Shown one piece after another: positions 42,870 to 52,159 of a stretch of 64,000 nucleotides of DNA; positions within the stretch are counted from its first letter, which is position 1; each line of letters begins with the position of its first letter. This DNA is from Azospirillum ramasamyi (GTDB taxonomy: Bacteria > Pseudomonadota > Alphaproteobacteria > Azospirillales > Azospirillaceae), in NCBI RefSeq assembly GCF_003233655.1, contig NZ_CP029833.1, positions 186,001-250,000 of the forward strand, read 5' to 3'. Made by a program: the position numbers and the translations under genes. The notes below the pieces were generated by a model. The model did no database searches. It was not told the DNA's origin and saw only the letters and a program-made list of their open reading frames with translations.

Positions 42870-44654
42870 TCAAATCCGCCGCAGCGGACGACGGGCGCTC
42901 CAAACCCCGGCCAGGAAGGGCAGCGCCAGCAGCACCTGCAAGGCCGCCCAGCCCAGCGCCTCCCAGTTCGGCAGGGTCCAATCGACCTCGTGCAGGGCCT
43001 CCATGAAGGGAAGCTGGCCGTAGATCAGCGATTCGAGCGGCACGAAGCCCTCGGCGAGCACGGTCAGCAGCGCGGCCAGCAGCAGCCCGAAGCCCAGCAC
43101 CGACTCCACCGGCATGGCGCGGACGGCACCCCGCAGCCCGCGCGGCTCGCCGTCGTCCGCCGGGACCGCCGGCCGGAACAGGCTGGCGATGCCGAGCGCG
43201 TCGCGCGTCTCCGTCCCCGACGGGCGGCGGGCGGCACGGATCAGCCCCAGCGCCGGCAGCGCCAGCGCCGGGATCAGCAGGTAGGGGTTGGGGAAGTCGC
43301 GGTACCGGCCGTCGTAGATGATGAGCAGCGACCAGACCAGCGCCATGACGCCCAGCGCGACCGCGCTCCACCGCCCCACCCGCTCGGTGCGGGTCAGGGC
43401 CGGGCGGGCGTGGCGCAGGCCGACCAGCGGCTCGCGCGCCAGCCCGCCGCTCGCCAGCGTGCGATGGGCGGTCAGCAGCACCGCCAGCGCCAGGGCGGCG
43501 GTCAGCGCCAGCATGACCACGGCCAGCGTGGTGTCCTGCCAATAATGCTTGCTGCCGTGCACCGCAAGGAAGGCGGCGCGGACATAGAGGGTGGACAGCG
43601 CCTGGGCCAGCAGGATCAGCACCACCCAGCCGGTGCCCGGCAGATGGCGGCGCAGCAGCGCCAGCCCGCCCAGCAGCACCAGCGCCAGCCCGCTGGACGC
43701 CGCGAACAGCCAGGGCCAGGCGACATTGCCGACCACCGGCCCGGCCAGCGAGAATTTCGGCGTGCGGTCGGCGTTGTAGAGGCCCCAATGGCCGCCGACG
43801 GTGCCCTCCAGCTTGGCCTTCCACTGCTGGTCGAAGGCCTCGATCACGTTGTAGTCGAAGCCCTCCTGCTCGGCCATGCGGACGAAGGCGTTGACGAAGG
43901 TCGCCTTGTTGACCAGCCCCGGCACGGCGGCCCCGCGCGAGCGCCCCTGCGTCGGCCAGCCGGTCTCGCCGACCAGGATCGGCTTGCCGGGGAAGCGCTG
44001 GGCGATTGTACGGTAGCTGTTGCGGATGCGCTCGGTGGCGCCGTCCACGCCTGCCGGCACGTCCTCCCAATAGGGCAGCAGATGGATGGTCAGGTAATCG
44101 ACGTGGTCCGCGATCTGCGGATACTTCAGCCACCATTCCCACACGTCGGCGTAGGACACCGGCTGCTTCACCGCCGCCTTGACCCGGTCGATGTAGCCGG
44201 TCACCTGCTCCGGCGTCAGTTCGCACCGCAGCAGCACCTCGTTGCCGACGATGACGCGGGTGATGACGTCGGGATAGCGGTTGGCGAGGTCGATCAGCGA
44301 GGCGATCTCCGCCTCGTTCTTCTCGGTCTTGGAGGACAGCCACGCCCCCATGGTGACCTGGATGCCGTGCTTGCGCGCCATCTCCGGCACCACCTCCAGC
44401 CCCTCCAGCGAGGTGTAGGTGCGGATGCCCGCCACCTGCGGCGCCAAGGCCGCGAGATCCTCCTCGATCTGGGCATTGGTGGGGAAGACCTGGGTCAGCG
44501 GGCTCTGGCCGTCGCGGAACGGGGCGAAGGACACGCTGCGCAGCTTGCCGCCCGGCGGCGGATCGAGCGGCACCGGGAGGTTCGGCAGGGACCAGACGGC
44601 GAGATTCGCGAGGCCGGCGACGAGGATCGCGGCGAGGATGAGGATCAGGCGCAT
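42870..44654 (-). CDS. GH17 family membrane glycosidase/transglycosylase
   Basis: A 594-residue protein. After one N-terminal helix, residues about 35-310 form a glycoside hydrolase family 17 domain: VSFAPFRDGQSPLTQVFPTNAQIEEDL, acid/base Glu in VITRVIVGNEVLLR and nucleophile Glu in PILVGETGWPTQG. About eight membrane helices follow. GH17 enzymes act on beta-1,3-glucans; membrane-bound bacterial forms take part in making or remodelling cyclic or linear beta-glucans. No GT2 glucan synthase is adjacent, which is unusual for this class. The ATG at 44654 gives MRLILILAAILVAG. Confidence 0.88.
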   Translation of the reverse strand: MRLILILAAILVAGLANLAVWSLPNLPVPLDPPPGGKLRSVSFAPFRDGQSPLTQVFPTNAQIEEDLAALAPQVAGIRTYTSLEGLEVVPEMARKHGIQVTMGAWLSSKTEKNEAEIASLIDLANRYPDVITRVIVGNEVLLRCELTPEQVTGYIDRVKAAVKQPVSYADVWEWWLKYPQIADHVDYLTIHLLPYWEDVPAGVDGATERIRNSYRTIAQRFPGKPILVGETGWPTQGRSRGAAVPGLVNKATFVNAFVRMAEQEGFDYNVIEAFDQQWKAKLEGTVGGHWGLYNADRTPKFSLAGPVVGNVAWPWLFAASSGLALVLLGGLALLRRHLPGTGWVVLILLAQALSTLYVRAAFLAVHGSKHYWQDTTLAVVMLALTAALALAVLLTAHRTLASGGLAREPLVGLRHARPALTRTERVGRWSAVALGVMALVWSLLIIYDGRYRDFPNPYLLIPALALPALGLIRAARRPSGTETRDALGIASLFRPAVPADDGEPRGLRGAVRAMPVESVLGFGLLLAALLTVLAEGFVPLESLIYGQLPFMEALHEVDWTLPNWEALGWAALQVLLALPFLAGVWSARRPLRRI

Positions 44655-44771
44655 GGGCTGGATGTCTACACCAAAGGCTTGACAGTTTGAACGGTGACCG
44701 TCGCACCAACAGGCGGGAGGGCGTTTTTATTCACCGGAACTGGACGGAAAATGGGGAGCCGGACGGAAAAT

Positions 44772-44798
44772 GGGCGCGCCCCCGGAGGAGGCGCGCCC
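44772..44798 (-). terminator. Terminator downstream of fpr
   Basis: Perfect 9-bp arms GGGCGCGCC (44772-44780) and GGCGCGCCC (44790-44798) with a 9-base loop. Read on the minus strand it is followed by ATTTTCC, fitting a rho-independent terminator about 125 bases after the fpr stop. Confidence 0.65.
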
Positions 44799-44922
44799 GT
44801 CAGGTCGGTCAAGGATTGAGTGACGTGCCATCGTCACCGAGTGGTAAACGTGCGGGAGGGGAGATTATTCCGTTGGGCGATGTAACTTTGTGGAGAAGCG
44901 CTCTCCCCTCACCTACGAGACG

Positions 44923-45696
44923 TCACCGCTCGACGAAGGCCTTCTCGATGACGAAGCCGCCCGGCTCGCCGTTGGTGCCCATGACGAAGCCGCGCTTCTC
45001 CATCATCGCGGTGGTCTCGGCCAGCATCGCCGGGCTGCCGCAGATCATCACGCGGTCCTTCTCGGCGTCCAGCTCCGGCAGGCCCAGGTCGCTGTACAGC
45101 TTGCCGGTCTCCATCAGCGTGGTCAGGCGGCCCTGGTTGCGGAAGGGCTCGCGCGTCACCGTCGGGTAATACAGCAGCTTTTCCTTCACCTGCTCGCCGA
45201 AGAACTCGTTCTCCGGCAGGCTGTGGTGGATCAGGTCGTCATAGGCCAGCTCCGCCACGGTGCGGGTGCCGTGGGTCAGGATCACCCGGTCGAACTTCTC
45301 GTACATCTCCGGGTCCTTGATGATGCTGAGGAACGGCGCCAGGCCGGTGCCGGTGCTCAGCAGATACAGGTTCCGCCCGGGAAGCAGGTTGTCGGTGATC
45401 AGCGTGCCGGTCGCCTTGCGGTTCACCAGCAGCGTGTCGCCTTCCTTCAGGTGCTGCAGGCGCGAGGTCAGCGGGCCGTCCTGCACCTTGATGCTGAAGA
45501 ACTCCAGCGTTTCCTCGTAATGCGCGCTGACCAGGCTGTAGGCGCGCAGCAGGGGCCGGCCGTCGACCTCCAGCCCGATCATGGTGAACTGCCCCGGCAG
45601 GAAGCGGAAGGACGGATCGCGCGTGGTGGTGAAGCTGAACAGCGTGTCGGTCCAGTGGTGAACGGTCAGCACGCGTTCTTTGATCAGATTGCTCAT
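44923..45696 (-). CDS. fpr: Ferredoxin-NADP(+) reductase
   Basis: A 257-residue bacterial FNR (FprA subclass). The FAD-binding segment is LPGQFTMIGLEVDGRPLLRAYSLVSAHYEETLEFFSIKV, with RAYS as the flavin-binding motif; the NADP site shows LLSTGTGLAPFLSIIKDPEMYEKFDRVILTHGTR and VMICGSPAMLAET. It ends FVIEKAFVER, the typical C terminus stacking on the flavin. These enzymes link NADPH and ferredoxin or flavodoxin pools, relevant to oxidative stress and nitrogen fixation. Confidence 0.95.
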   Translation of the reverse strand: MSNLIKERVLTVHHWTDTLFSFTTTRDPSFRFLPGQFTMIGLEVDGRPLLRAYSLVSAHYEETLEFFSIKVQDGPLTSRLQHLKEGDTLLVNRKATGTLITDNLLPGRNLYLLSTGTGLAPFLSIIKDPEMYEKFDRVILTHGTRTVAELAYDDLIHHSLPENEFFGEQVKEKLLYYPTVTREPFRNQGRLTTLMETGKLYSDLGLPELDAEKDRVMICGSPAMLAETTAMMEKRGFVMGTNGEPGGFVIEKAFVER

Positions 45697-45948
45697 GGGG
45701 GCGTTCCAAAACCTGTCGAGGCAAAGCTCGGTTGGCGGTGTTCAAGCCGCAATGTTCAAACAATCGTCCGGGACGCTGCGTTCAGGTGGCCGGTGCGTGA
45801 ACACGCAAGCGGAGCTGCCGCGACGCAACGGCCGAAACCTATCAACAATCCCGGTCGAAGGCCACGGATTTATACCAGTCAAATGACGGGCTTTCCGGAA
45901 AACAACACAAACTGCGCCGTACAACATTGATCCCGGTCAATCGGCGCC

Positions 45949-47391
45949 CTATTCCGCGCTGGGCGGAGCGAACAGGTAGGGCGACAGCCCGCGCAGGTTC
46001 TCGTCGACGATAAGCCGGTGATTCAGCGGCGGAAACGCCCGTTGTGAACAGTCCAGCCGCGGGCAGAGCCGGCAATTCACCCCGATCGGCGTCGCCGCGC
46101 TGGTGTTGGACAGGTCGAACCCGTCCGCATAGGTGACCTGAGCCGCATGCTGAACATCGCAGCCGAGGGCGACGGCGAATTGCTGCGGCGGGCTGCGGTG
46201 GCCGCCGCCGGCCTTCACCACCGTGCGGGCAACGGAGAAATAGGCGGTGCCGTCCGGCATCTCCGCCATCTGGCTGTGGATCTTGCCCGGCGTGCGGAAG
46301 GCCTCGTAGACGACCCAGCGCGGACAGCCGCCGCCGAAGCGGGCGAAGTGGAAGCCGGCGCCGGAAAAGCGTTTCGACACGTTGCCGGCGCTGTCCACCC
46401 GCATGAAGAAGAAGGGCACGCCCTTGGCCCCCGACCGGTGCAGGGTGGTCAGGCGGTGGCAGACCTGCTCGAAGGACGCGTCGAAGCGCCGCCGCAGGAT
46501 CTCGATGTCGTAGCGCAGCTGGGTCGCCGCCTCGTGGAAGCGGGCATAGGGCATCAGCACCGCCGCGGCGAAATAATTGGCCAGCCCGATGCGGGCCAGC
46601 CGCCGCGCCTCGTCCCCGGACAGGTTGGCGGCGTCGACGATGCCGTTCAGCAGGTCGCGGTGGCGCAGCAGCGCGATCTGGCAGGCCAGCTGGAAGTTGC
46701 GGCCCGACGGAGCCAGCATCTCCGACAGCAGGATGCGCCGGCTGTGGCGGTCGAAGCGGCGCACGGCATAGCCCATCACTTCCGACGGCAGCAGGCGGAC
46801 GCGCACGCTGTGCTGGGTGTTCAGCCAGTCGACCAGCCCGCGATAGAGATCGCCGCGCTCCAGCCTGCCGTCCTGCCACAGGCTTTCGGCCGCCGCCTCC
46901 AGCTCCGGGAAATGGTTGGAATGGGTCTGGAACAGGTCGCGCACCTCGTCCTGCGGAAAGCCGGCGCTCTGCACCAGATGCAGCTTCTCGCGGTCGGCCA
47001 CCCGCTCCGCCAGCGCCTGCAGATCGTCGCGCGCGCCGCGGAAGCCGCGGTAGAGCGCCACCACCGCCTGCCCCAGCGTCGGCGCCACCGCCGCCAGTTC
47101 GCGGAAATCCTGGTTCTTGATGTCGGAGCCGTCGAACAGCGGATCGGAGAACACCTCGCGCAGCCCCGCCACCAGCCGGCTTTCCTCGTCCTCGGCGAAG
47201 GCCTGGAGATCGACGCCGAACTGGTGGCCCAGCTTCAGCAGCAGCGGCACCGTGACCGGGCGCTGGTTGTGCTCGATCAGGTTCAGATAGCTGGGGGAGA
47301 TGCCCAGCTGCTCCGCCATCTGGGCCTGGGTCAGCCCGTGGTCGCGGCGCAGGCGGCGGACCTTCGGACCCAGCATCGCCTTCTTTTCCAT
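45949..47391 (-). CDS. RamB-like XRE/ImmA-IrrE regulator of isocitrate lyase
   Basis: A 480-residue transcription regulator. An N-terminal XRE helix-turn-helix (LRRDHGLTQAQMAEQLGISPSYLNLIEHNQRPVT) is followed by an IrrE/ImmA-like domain and a C-terminal DUF2083 region with cysteines GVNCRLCPRLDCSQRAFPPLN, which may bind a metal. This is the architecture of RamB/MccR-type short-chain acyl-CoA regulators. It is divergent from isocitrate lyase, the usual target in alphaproteobacteria. The start at 47391 (MEKKAMLGP) matches the family; the long open frame upstream is non-coding. Confidence 0.88.
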   Translation of the reverse strand: MEKKAMLGPKVRRLRRDHGLTQAQMAEQLGISPSYLNLIEHNQRPVTVPLLLKLGHQFGVDLQAFAEDEESRLVAGLREVFSDPLFDGSDIKNQDFRELAAVAPTLGQAVVALYRGFRGARDDLQALAERVADREKLHLVQSAGFPQDEVRDLFQTHSNHFPELEAAAESLWQDGRLERGDLYRGLVDWLNTQHSVRVRLLPSEVMGYAVRRFDRHSRRILLSEMLAPSGRNFQLACQIALLRHRDLLNGIVDAANLSGDEARRLARIGLANYFAAAVLMPYARFHEAATQLRYDIEILRRRFDASFEQVCHRLTTLHRSGAKGVPFFFMRVDSAGNVSKRFSGAGFHFARFGGGCPRWVVYEAFRTPGKIHSQMAEMPDGTAYFSVARTVVKAGGGHRSPPQQFAVALGCDVQHAAQVTYADGFDLSNTSAATPIGVNCRLCPRLDCSQRAFPPLNHRLIVDENLRGLSPYLFAPPSAE

Positions 47392-47704
47392 GCTCGCCAC
47401 CACAGGCCTCCGGCAGTTCTCGGAATTTACAAGATTTACGGATTTACAGGATTGTGAAAACGGCAGTTTACAAACGGACCTTTTTACAAACAAGGGCTTA
47501 TTGCAACGCACCCAGACCGGGTTTAAGTCTTGGTTCACGGCCGCGCTGTAAAGCGCAAGCGGCCCCGAAGACGGCAAACTGCAGACGAAACCGGCGGGAG
47601 GAAACGCCGCTGCAAACCAGCCGCAGGGACCGACAAAAGGCCCGCCCCGAGACCCAAGTTCCGCCCCGATCAACCGGGCGTACCGGACATAAGGAACCTG
47701 ACCC
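47392..47704. promoter_or_regulatory. Divergent regulator/aceA control region with TTTACAAAC repeats
   Basis: The 313-bp region is locally A+T-rich at 47420-47500. TTTACAAAC occurs twice in direct orientation (47467-47475 and 47483-47491, 16 bp apart), with TTTACAA at 47426-47432 and TTTAC variants at 47435 and 47443. These resemble the TTTGCAAA-type sites of RamB and are the likely operators of the divergent regulator. The rest of the region up to 47704 shows no further gene. Confidence 0.6.
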
Positions 47705-48982
47705 ATGTCGCTCGATGAAAAGACCAAGGCCGCCATCCACGCCGCCCGTTACGAGGGCATCCGCCGCGACTACACCATGGACGACGTCAAGCGTCTGAGC
47801 GGCTCGGTCAAGATCGAGTACACGCTGGCCGAGCTGGGCGCGCGGCGCATGTGGGAACTGCTGCACACCGAGCCGTACATCAACACGCTCGGCGCGCTGA
47901 CCGGCAACCAGGCGATGCAGGCGGTCAAGGCCGGCCTGAAGGCCATCTACCTGTCGGGCTGGCAGGTCGCCGGCGACGCCAACACGGCCGGCCAGATGTA
48001 CCCGGACCAGAGCCTGTATCCGGTCAACTCGGTCCCGGCGGTGGTCGAGCGCATCAACAACGCCTTCAAGCGCGCCGACGAGATCCAGACCTCCGAGGGC
48101 AAGGGCGACACCTACTGGTTCGCGCCGATCATCGCGGACGCCGAGGCCGGTTTCGGCGGCCCGCTGAACGCCTTCGAGCTGATGAAGGCGATGATCAAGG
48201 CCGGCGCCGCCGGCGTGCACTGGGAAGACCAGCTGGCGTCCGAAAAGAAGTGCGGCCATCTCGGCGGCAAGGTTCTGATCCCGACGCAGCAGCACATCCG
48301 CACGCTGAACGCCGCCCGTCTCGCCGCCGACGTCTGCGGCACCTCGACCCTGGTGATCGCCCGCACCGACGCCGAGTCGGCGCAGCTCATCACCTCGGAC
48401 ATCGACGAGCGTGACCATCCCTTCATCGATTTCGACGCCGGCCGCACCACCGAGGGCTTCTTCCGCCTGAAGAAGGGCATGGGCGTCGATCACTGCATCG
48501 CCCGCGGCCTGTCCTACGCGCCGTATTCGGACCTGATGTGGTGGGAGACCTCCAAGCCGAACCTGGACGAGGCGCGCCGCTTCGCCGAGGCCGTCCACAA
48601 GCAGTTCCCGGGCAAGATGCTGGCCTACAACTGCTCGCCGTCCTTCAACTGGAAGGCCAACCTGGACGACGCCACCATCGCCAAGTACCAGCGCGAGCTG
48701 GGCGCGATGGGCTACAAGTTCCAGTTCGTCACGCTGGCCGGCTTCCACAGCCTGAACTACTCGGCCTTCACCCTCGCCAAGGGTTACGCCGAGCGCGGCA
48801 TGGCCGCCTACTCCGAACTGCAGGAGGCCGAATTCGCGGCCGAGAAGGACGGTTACACCGCCACCAAGCACCAGCGCGAAGTCGGCACCGGCTACTTCGA
48901 CGCGGTCGCCACGGCGATCTCCGGCGGCACCTCCTCGACCACCGCGTACAAGGACTCCACCGAGGCTGACCAGTTCCATTGA
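47705..48982 (+). CDS. aceA: Isocitrate lyase
   Basis: A 425-residue glyoxylate-shunt enzyme that splits isocitrate into glyoxylate and succinate, needed for growth on acetate or fatty acids. The active-site signature SEKKCGHLGGKVL with the catalytic Cys is present, as are GWQVAGDANTAGQMYPDQSLYPVNSVP, ADAEAGFGGPLNAFELMKAMI and IARTDAESAQLI. Length is normal. Malate synthase is not in the window. Its expression is probably set by the divergent RamB-like regulator. Confidence 0.97.
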   Translation: MSLDEKTKAAIHAARYEGIRRDYTMDDVKRLSGSVKIEYTLAELGARRMWELLHTEPYINTLGALTGNQAMQAVKAGLKAIYLSGWQVAGDANTAGQMYPDQSLYPVNSVPAVVERINNAFKRADEIQTSEGKGDTYWFAPIIADAEAGFGGPLNAFELMKAMIKAGAAGVHWEDQLASEKKCGHLGGKVLIPTQQHIRTLNAARLAADVCGTSTLVIARTDAESAQLITSDIDERDHPFIDFDAGRTTEGFFRLKKGMGVDHCIARGLSYAPYSDLMWWETSKPNLDEARRFAEAVHKQFPGKMLAYNCSPSFNWKANLDDATIAKYQRELGAMGYKFQFVTLAGFHSLNYSAFTLAKGYAERGMAAYSELQEAEFAAEKDGYTATKHQREVGTGYFDAVATAISGGTSSTTAYKDSTEADQFH

Positions 48983-49066
48983 TCGCAGGTTCCGATCATC
49001 GGAATTGGTCCGTGATCCGGTGTGCGAGCCGGATCTTTTCGAACGGCTGATGCTTTGACTTGCCGA

Positions 49067-49097
49067 CGGCCGGGGGCCTTCCCCCCGGCCGCTTTTT
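49067..49097 (+). terminator. Rho-independent terminator of aceA
   Basis: Perfect 10-bp arms CGGCCGGGGG (49067-49076) and CCCCCGGCCG (49082-49091), 5-base loop, followed by CTTTTTT. It is 85 bases after the aceA stop. Confidence 0.9.
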
Positions 49098-49555
49098 TAT
49101 GTCCGAACGGTTTTGAATCGGTTCATTCGTCATAAGCCGCCGGCGAAGCCACGCCCCCATGGTATGGCAGACCTGCGCCGCATCAACCGGTGGTACAGGC
49201 CGGTTAGGCCGAAAGTCTTGAACGGGGCTGGAAATTACCGCTAAATCACCTGCCGCGGCGCGGATCCGCGGAGGCGCAGCCTTGGGTGCGGCGCGGAATC
49301 CGTTGTTGACTTGGCTCCGCTTCGGGACCAATTAACTTCGCATGCTGAAAACAAACCGATCCGGGACGTAGAAGGTCCCACACGCCGGCACCCGACCTCG
49401 GGCCACCGGCGGGCGGAACTGGCCGCCGCGCAATCGCTTGCGCGGCGATGACCGTTTCCCGACCGCCCCCTGCTCCGGCGGGTTCTCCCCTGGTCGAACA
49501 TCCCATCGGAGATGGTCCGGCGTATTTTGGTGAAACTATGAAAGGACAAGACAGT
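49098..49555. other. Intergenic region before the DJ-1-like gene
   Basis: A 458-bp gap without a supported gene. TTGACTT at 49306-49312 and an A+T-rich AATTAACTT about 17 bases later form a plausible sigma-70-like promoter for the downstream gene. AAAGGA at 49541-49546 precedes its start. Nothing else was identified. Confidence 0.4.
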
Positions 49556-50119
49556 ATGGATCAATCGCTCGCAGGAAAGTCCATCGCCATCCTCGTCTCC
49601 AACGGCTTTGAAGAAGCGGAGATGACCGAGCCGCAACGCGCCCTGATCAAGACCGGCGCCACGCTGCGTACCATCTCGACCGAGACGGGTCTGGTCAACG
49701 GCTGGCACGGCAAGTCCTGGGGCCATTACTTCCCGGTGGACAAGCATCTGAGCGAGGCGCTGGGCGCCGACTTCGACATGCTGCTGCTGCCGGGCGGTGA
49801 GCGCAGCGTGGCGAAGCTGCAGCAGTCGGCCCACACCCGCCGCATCGTCGGCCATTTCCTGGATGCCGGCAAGCCGATCGCCGCCATCGACCAGGGCATC
49901 CAGCTGCTCGCCATCCCCGGCAAGCTGCGCGGCCGTCTGCTGGCCGCCCCGGAAGCCTACCGCGCCGACCTGACCGCCGCCGGCGGCCGGATCAGCGACG
50001 AGGCCCTGGTCGTCGACGACGTCACGGTCTCGGCGCTGGGCCAGGAGCAGCTGAACGACTTCGTCGAAGCCGTGGTGAAGCTGTTCACCGAGCTGGGTTC
50101 CGTTCGCAAGGCCGCCTGA
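49556..50119 (+). CDS. DJ-1/PfpI family protein lacking the catalytic Cys
   Basis: A 187-residue protein with the type 1 glutamine amidotransferase-like (DJ-1/PfpI/Hsp31) fold: SIAILVSNGFEEAEMTEPQRAL carries the conserved Glu, and DFDMLLLPGGERSVAKLQQ matches the central strand. The nucleophile elbow normally AICHGP reads AAIDQGIQLL, so Asp and Gln replace the Cys-His pair. It should therefore not act as a classical PfpI protease or glyoxalase. The start MDQSLAGK at 49556 is preferred for ribosome spacing; ATG 49538 is an alternative. Confidence 0.85.
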   Translation: MDQSLAGKSIAILVSNGFEEAEMTEPQRALIKTGATLRTISTETGLVNGWHGKSWGHYFPVDKHLSEALGADFDMLLLPGGERSVAKLQQSAHTRRIVGHFLDAGKPIAAIDQGIQLLAIPGKLRGRLLAAPEAYRADLTAAGGRISDEALVVDDVTVSALGQEQLNDFVEAVVKLFTELGSVRKAA

Positions 50120-50140
50120 CCTCCATCCTCAGCCGGTCCC

Positions 50141-50185
50141 GAAACGGCCGCCGCACCAACCGGGTGCGGCGGCCGTTTCGTTTTT
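50141..50185 (+). terminator. Rho-independent terminator after the DJ-1-like gene
   Basis: Perfect 17-bp arms starting GAAACGGCCGCCGCACC (50141-50157) with the complement at 50163-50179 and a 5-base loop, followed by GTTTTTG. It lies 21 bases after the stop. Confidence 0.92.
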
Positions 50186-50370
50186 GCGTCCCAGTCATCC
50201 GGGACACCGTACCCGGGTCGTGACCATTTCCGTTCGCCTGCAATCTCCGACCAATACACTCACCTTCCACGTTGATAATTTTAAACGTTCGGATTAGTAA
50301 GGTTGAGTGTCGAACAATTCCATCGGGCAGAGGATCCTCTAGCCGGTACTTTGGCGGGAATGCAGGCATA

Positions 50371-52068
50371 ATGGATAAAATTCGAGCATTCGGGCGTCTC
50401 ACCATCCGCGCCAAGATCATCATCGCCGTTCTGGGCACTGTTGTGATGGCCGGCGCCTTTGGACTTTTCACGCTGAGCCGACTTGAAATCCTAAACAATG
50501 CCGCCGAAACGATGCGCAGCCGCTCGCTGCCGGCGACCCAGCTGGCCGGTCAACTGACCTCCGCCGCGCAGAGTCACCGCATCGCCGAGGCCGCCTATGC
50601 GCTCGCCACCAACGAGATGCAGGTGAACCAGGCGGAAAAGGGCTGGACCGACGCGGCGGCCGAGGTCGCGGCCCGCCGGCAGGAGGCCGGCGCCCGCTTC
50701 ACCGCCGGGGAAGGGGCGGCGCGGCTGGCGGCCTTCGACGAGGCCTGGACCGCCTATGCCGCCGCGGCCGACCGGGTGCGCACCCAGGCGCGCGACGGCA
50801 ACTTCCAATCCGCCGTCAATGTCTTCAAGCGCCCCAGCGCCGTCGCCTTCACCCGTGTGCAGGAGGCGTTGGACGCGCTGGTCGCCGGCACCATGGCCGA
50901 CGCCGGCATCGTCGCCGACCAGGGGGCCGCGGTCTATCACAGCGCCCGCGGCATGGTCCTGGGCGGGGTGACGCTCTGCACCCTGCTGGCGCTGGGCTTC
51001 GGCGTCGTGCTGGTGCGCGGCATCTCCCGCCCGATCCTCGACGTGGCGAGCGCCCTGGAGCGGCTGGCCGCCCGCGACTTCTCCGCCAGTTTCGAGGAGG
51101 GCCGCCGCGACGAGATCGGCCGCATGGCGACCGCCGCCCGCGTCTTCCGCGACACCATGCTCGAAACCGAACGCCTGCAGCAGGACCAGGAGCGGCTGAA
51201 GACCGCCGCCGCCGAGGAGCGCCGCCGCGAACTGCGCACGCTGGCCGACGGCTTCGAGGCGACGGTGAAGCGGCTGGTCGAAGCGCTGTCGGCCTCCACC
51301 GCCGAGATGGCCTCCGCCTCCAGCGCGATGGCGGAGGGCGCGGCCGAGACGGCGCGCCATTCCGACGCCGTGTCGTCCGCCGCCGGCCGCGCCTCGGCCA
51401 ATGTCGACAGCGTCGCCGCCGCCACCGCCGAACTGTCGGCCAGCTTCGCCGGCATCGCCCGGCTGGTCGCCGATTCCGCCGGCATCGCCGCCGACGCCAC
51501 CCGCGACGCAGAACGCAGCACCGCCGTGATGGGCAGCCTGGCCGAAGCGGCGGAGGAGATCGGCAAGGTGGTGGACATGATTTCCGGCATCGCCGGCCAG
51601 ACCAACCTGCTGGCGCTGAACGCCACCATCGAGGCCGCCCGCGCCGGCGAGGCCGGCAAGGGCTTCGCCGTCGTGGCGAGCGAGGTGAAGCAGCTCGCCG
51701 GCCAAACGGCCAAGGCCACCGCCGAGATCCAGGCGCGCATCGCCGAGATCCAGACCGCCTCGGGCACCGCCGTCGACACCATCGGCGCCGTCACCCGCAC
51801 CATCGTCCGCATCAACGAGATCGCCGCCGAGGTCGCCGCCGCGGTGGAGCAGCAATCCGCCGCGGTGGGCGAGATCGCCGCCAACATCCAGGATGCCGCC
51901 GACGGCACCCGCACCGTTTCCACCAGCATCGCCGCCGTCACCGCCGCCGCCGCGTCCGCCGAACAGGCCAGCGGCGTGATGGTGCGCTCGGTGGACACGG
52001 TCACCGGCGACGCGGGGCGGATGCGGCAGGAGGTGGACGGATTCCTGGGGGCGCTGCGGGCGTCGTAG
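50371..52068 (+). CDS. Methyl-accepting chemotaxis protein
   Basis: A 565-residue receptor. Helix 1 (IIIAVLGTVVMAGAFGLFTL, about residues 15-35) and helix 2 (MVLGGVTLCTLLALGFGVVLV, about 191-211) bracket a helical, four-helix-bundle-like sensor. A HAMP domain and the cytoplasmic signalling domain follow; the hairpin tip is IAGQTNLLALNATIEAARAGEAGKGFAVVASEVKQLA. No C-terminal CheR-docking pentapeptide is seen. No ligand can be assigned. About 250 bases upstream separate it from the previous terminator. Confidence 0.93.
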   Translation: MDKIRAFGRLTIRAKIIIAVLGTVVMAGAFGLFTLSRLEILNNAAETMRSRSLPATQLAGQLTSAAQSHRIAEAAYALATNEMQVNQAEKGWTDAAAEVAARRQEAGARFTAGEGAARLAAFDEAWTAYAAAADRVRTQARDGNFQSAVNVFKRPSAVAFTRVQEALDALVAGTMADAGIVADQGAAVYHSARGMVLGGVTLCTLLALGFGVVLVRGISRPILDVASALERLAARDFSASFEEGRRDEIGRMATAARVFRDTMLETERLQQDQERLKTAAAEERRRELRTLADGFEATVKRLVEALSASTAEMASASSAMAEGAAETARHSDAVSSAAGRASANVDSVAAATAELSASFAGIARLVADSAGIAADATRDAERSTAVMGSLAEAAEEIGKVVDMISGIAGQTNLLALNATIEAARAGEAGKGFAVVASEVKQLAGQTAKATAEIQARIAEIQTASGTAVDTIGAVTRTIVRINEIAAEVAAAVEQQSAAVGEIAANIQDAADGTRTVSTSIAAVTAAAASAEQASGVMVRSVDTVTGDAGRMRQEVDGFLGALRAS

Positions 52069-52097
52069 GAACCGGCTGCCCCCTCTCCCGCCCTCGG

Positions 52098-52112
52098 CCG
52101 GCCAAAGGCCGG
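52098..52112. terminator. Short hairpin between convergent mcp and tyrA
   Basis: CCGGCC-AAA-GGCCGG at 52098-52112 lies in the 91-bp gap between two convergent genes. It is short and lacks a T tract, so it is only a candidate bidirectional terminator. Confidence 0.35.
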
Positions 52113-52159
52113 TCCGATCGCGGGGAAGGGATGGAGAGGGGGCGATGGCGCCCCTCCCC

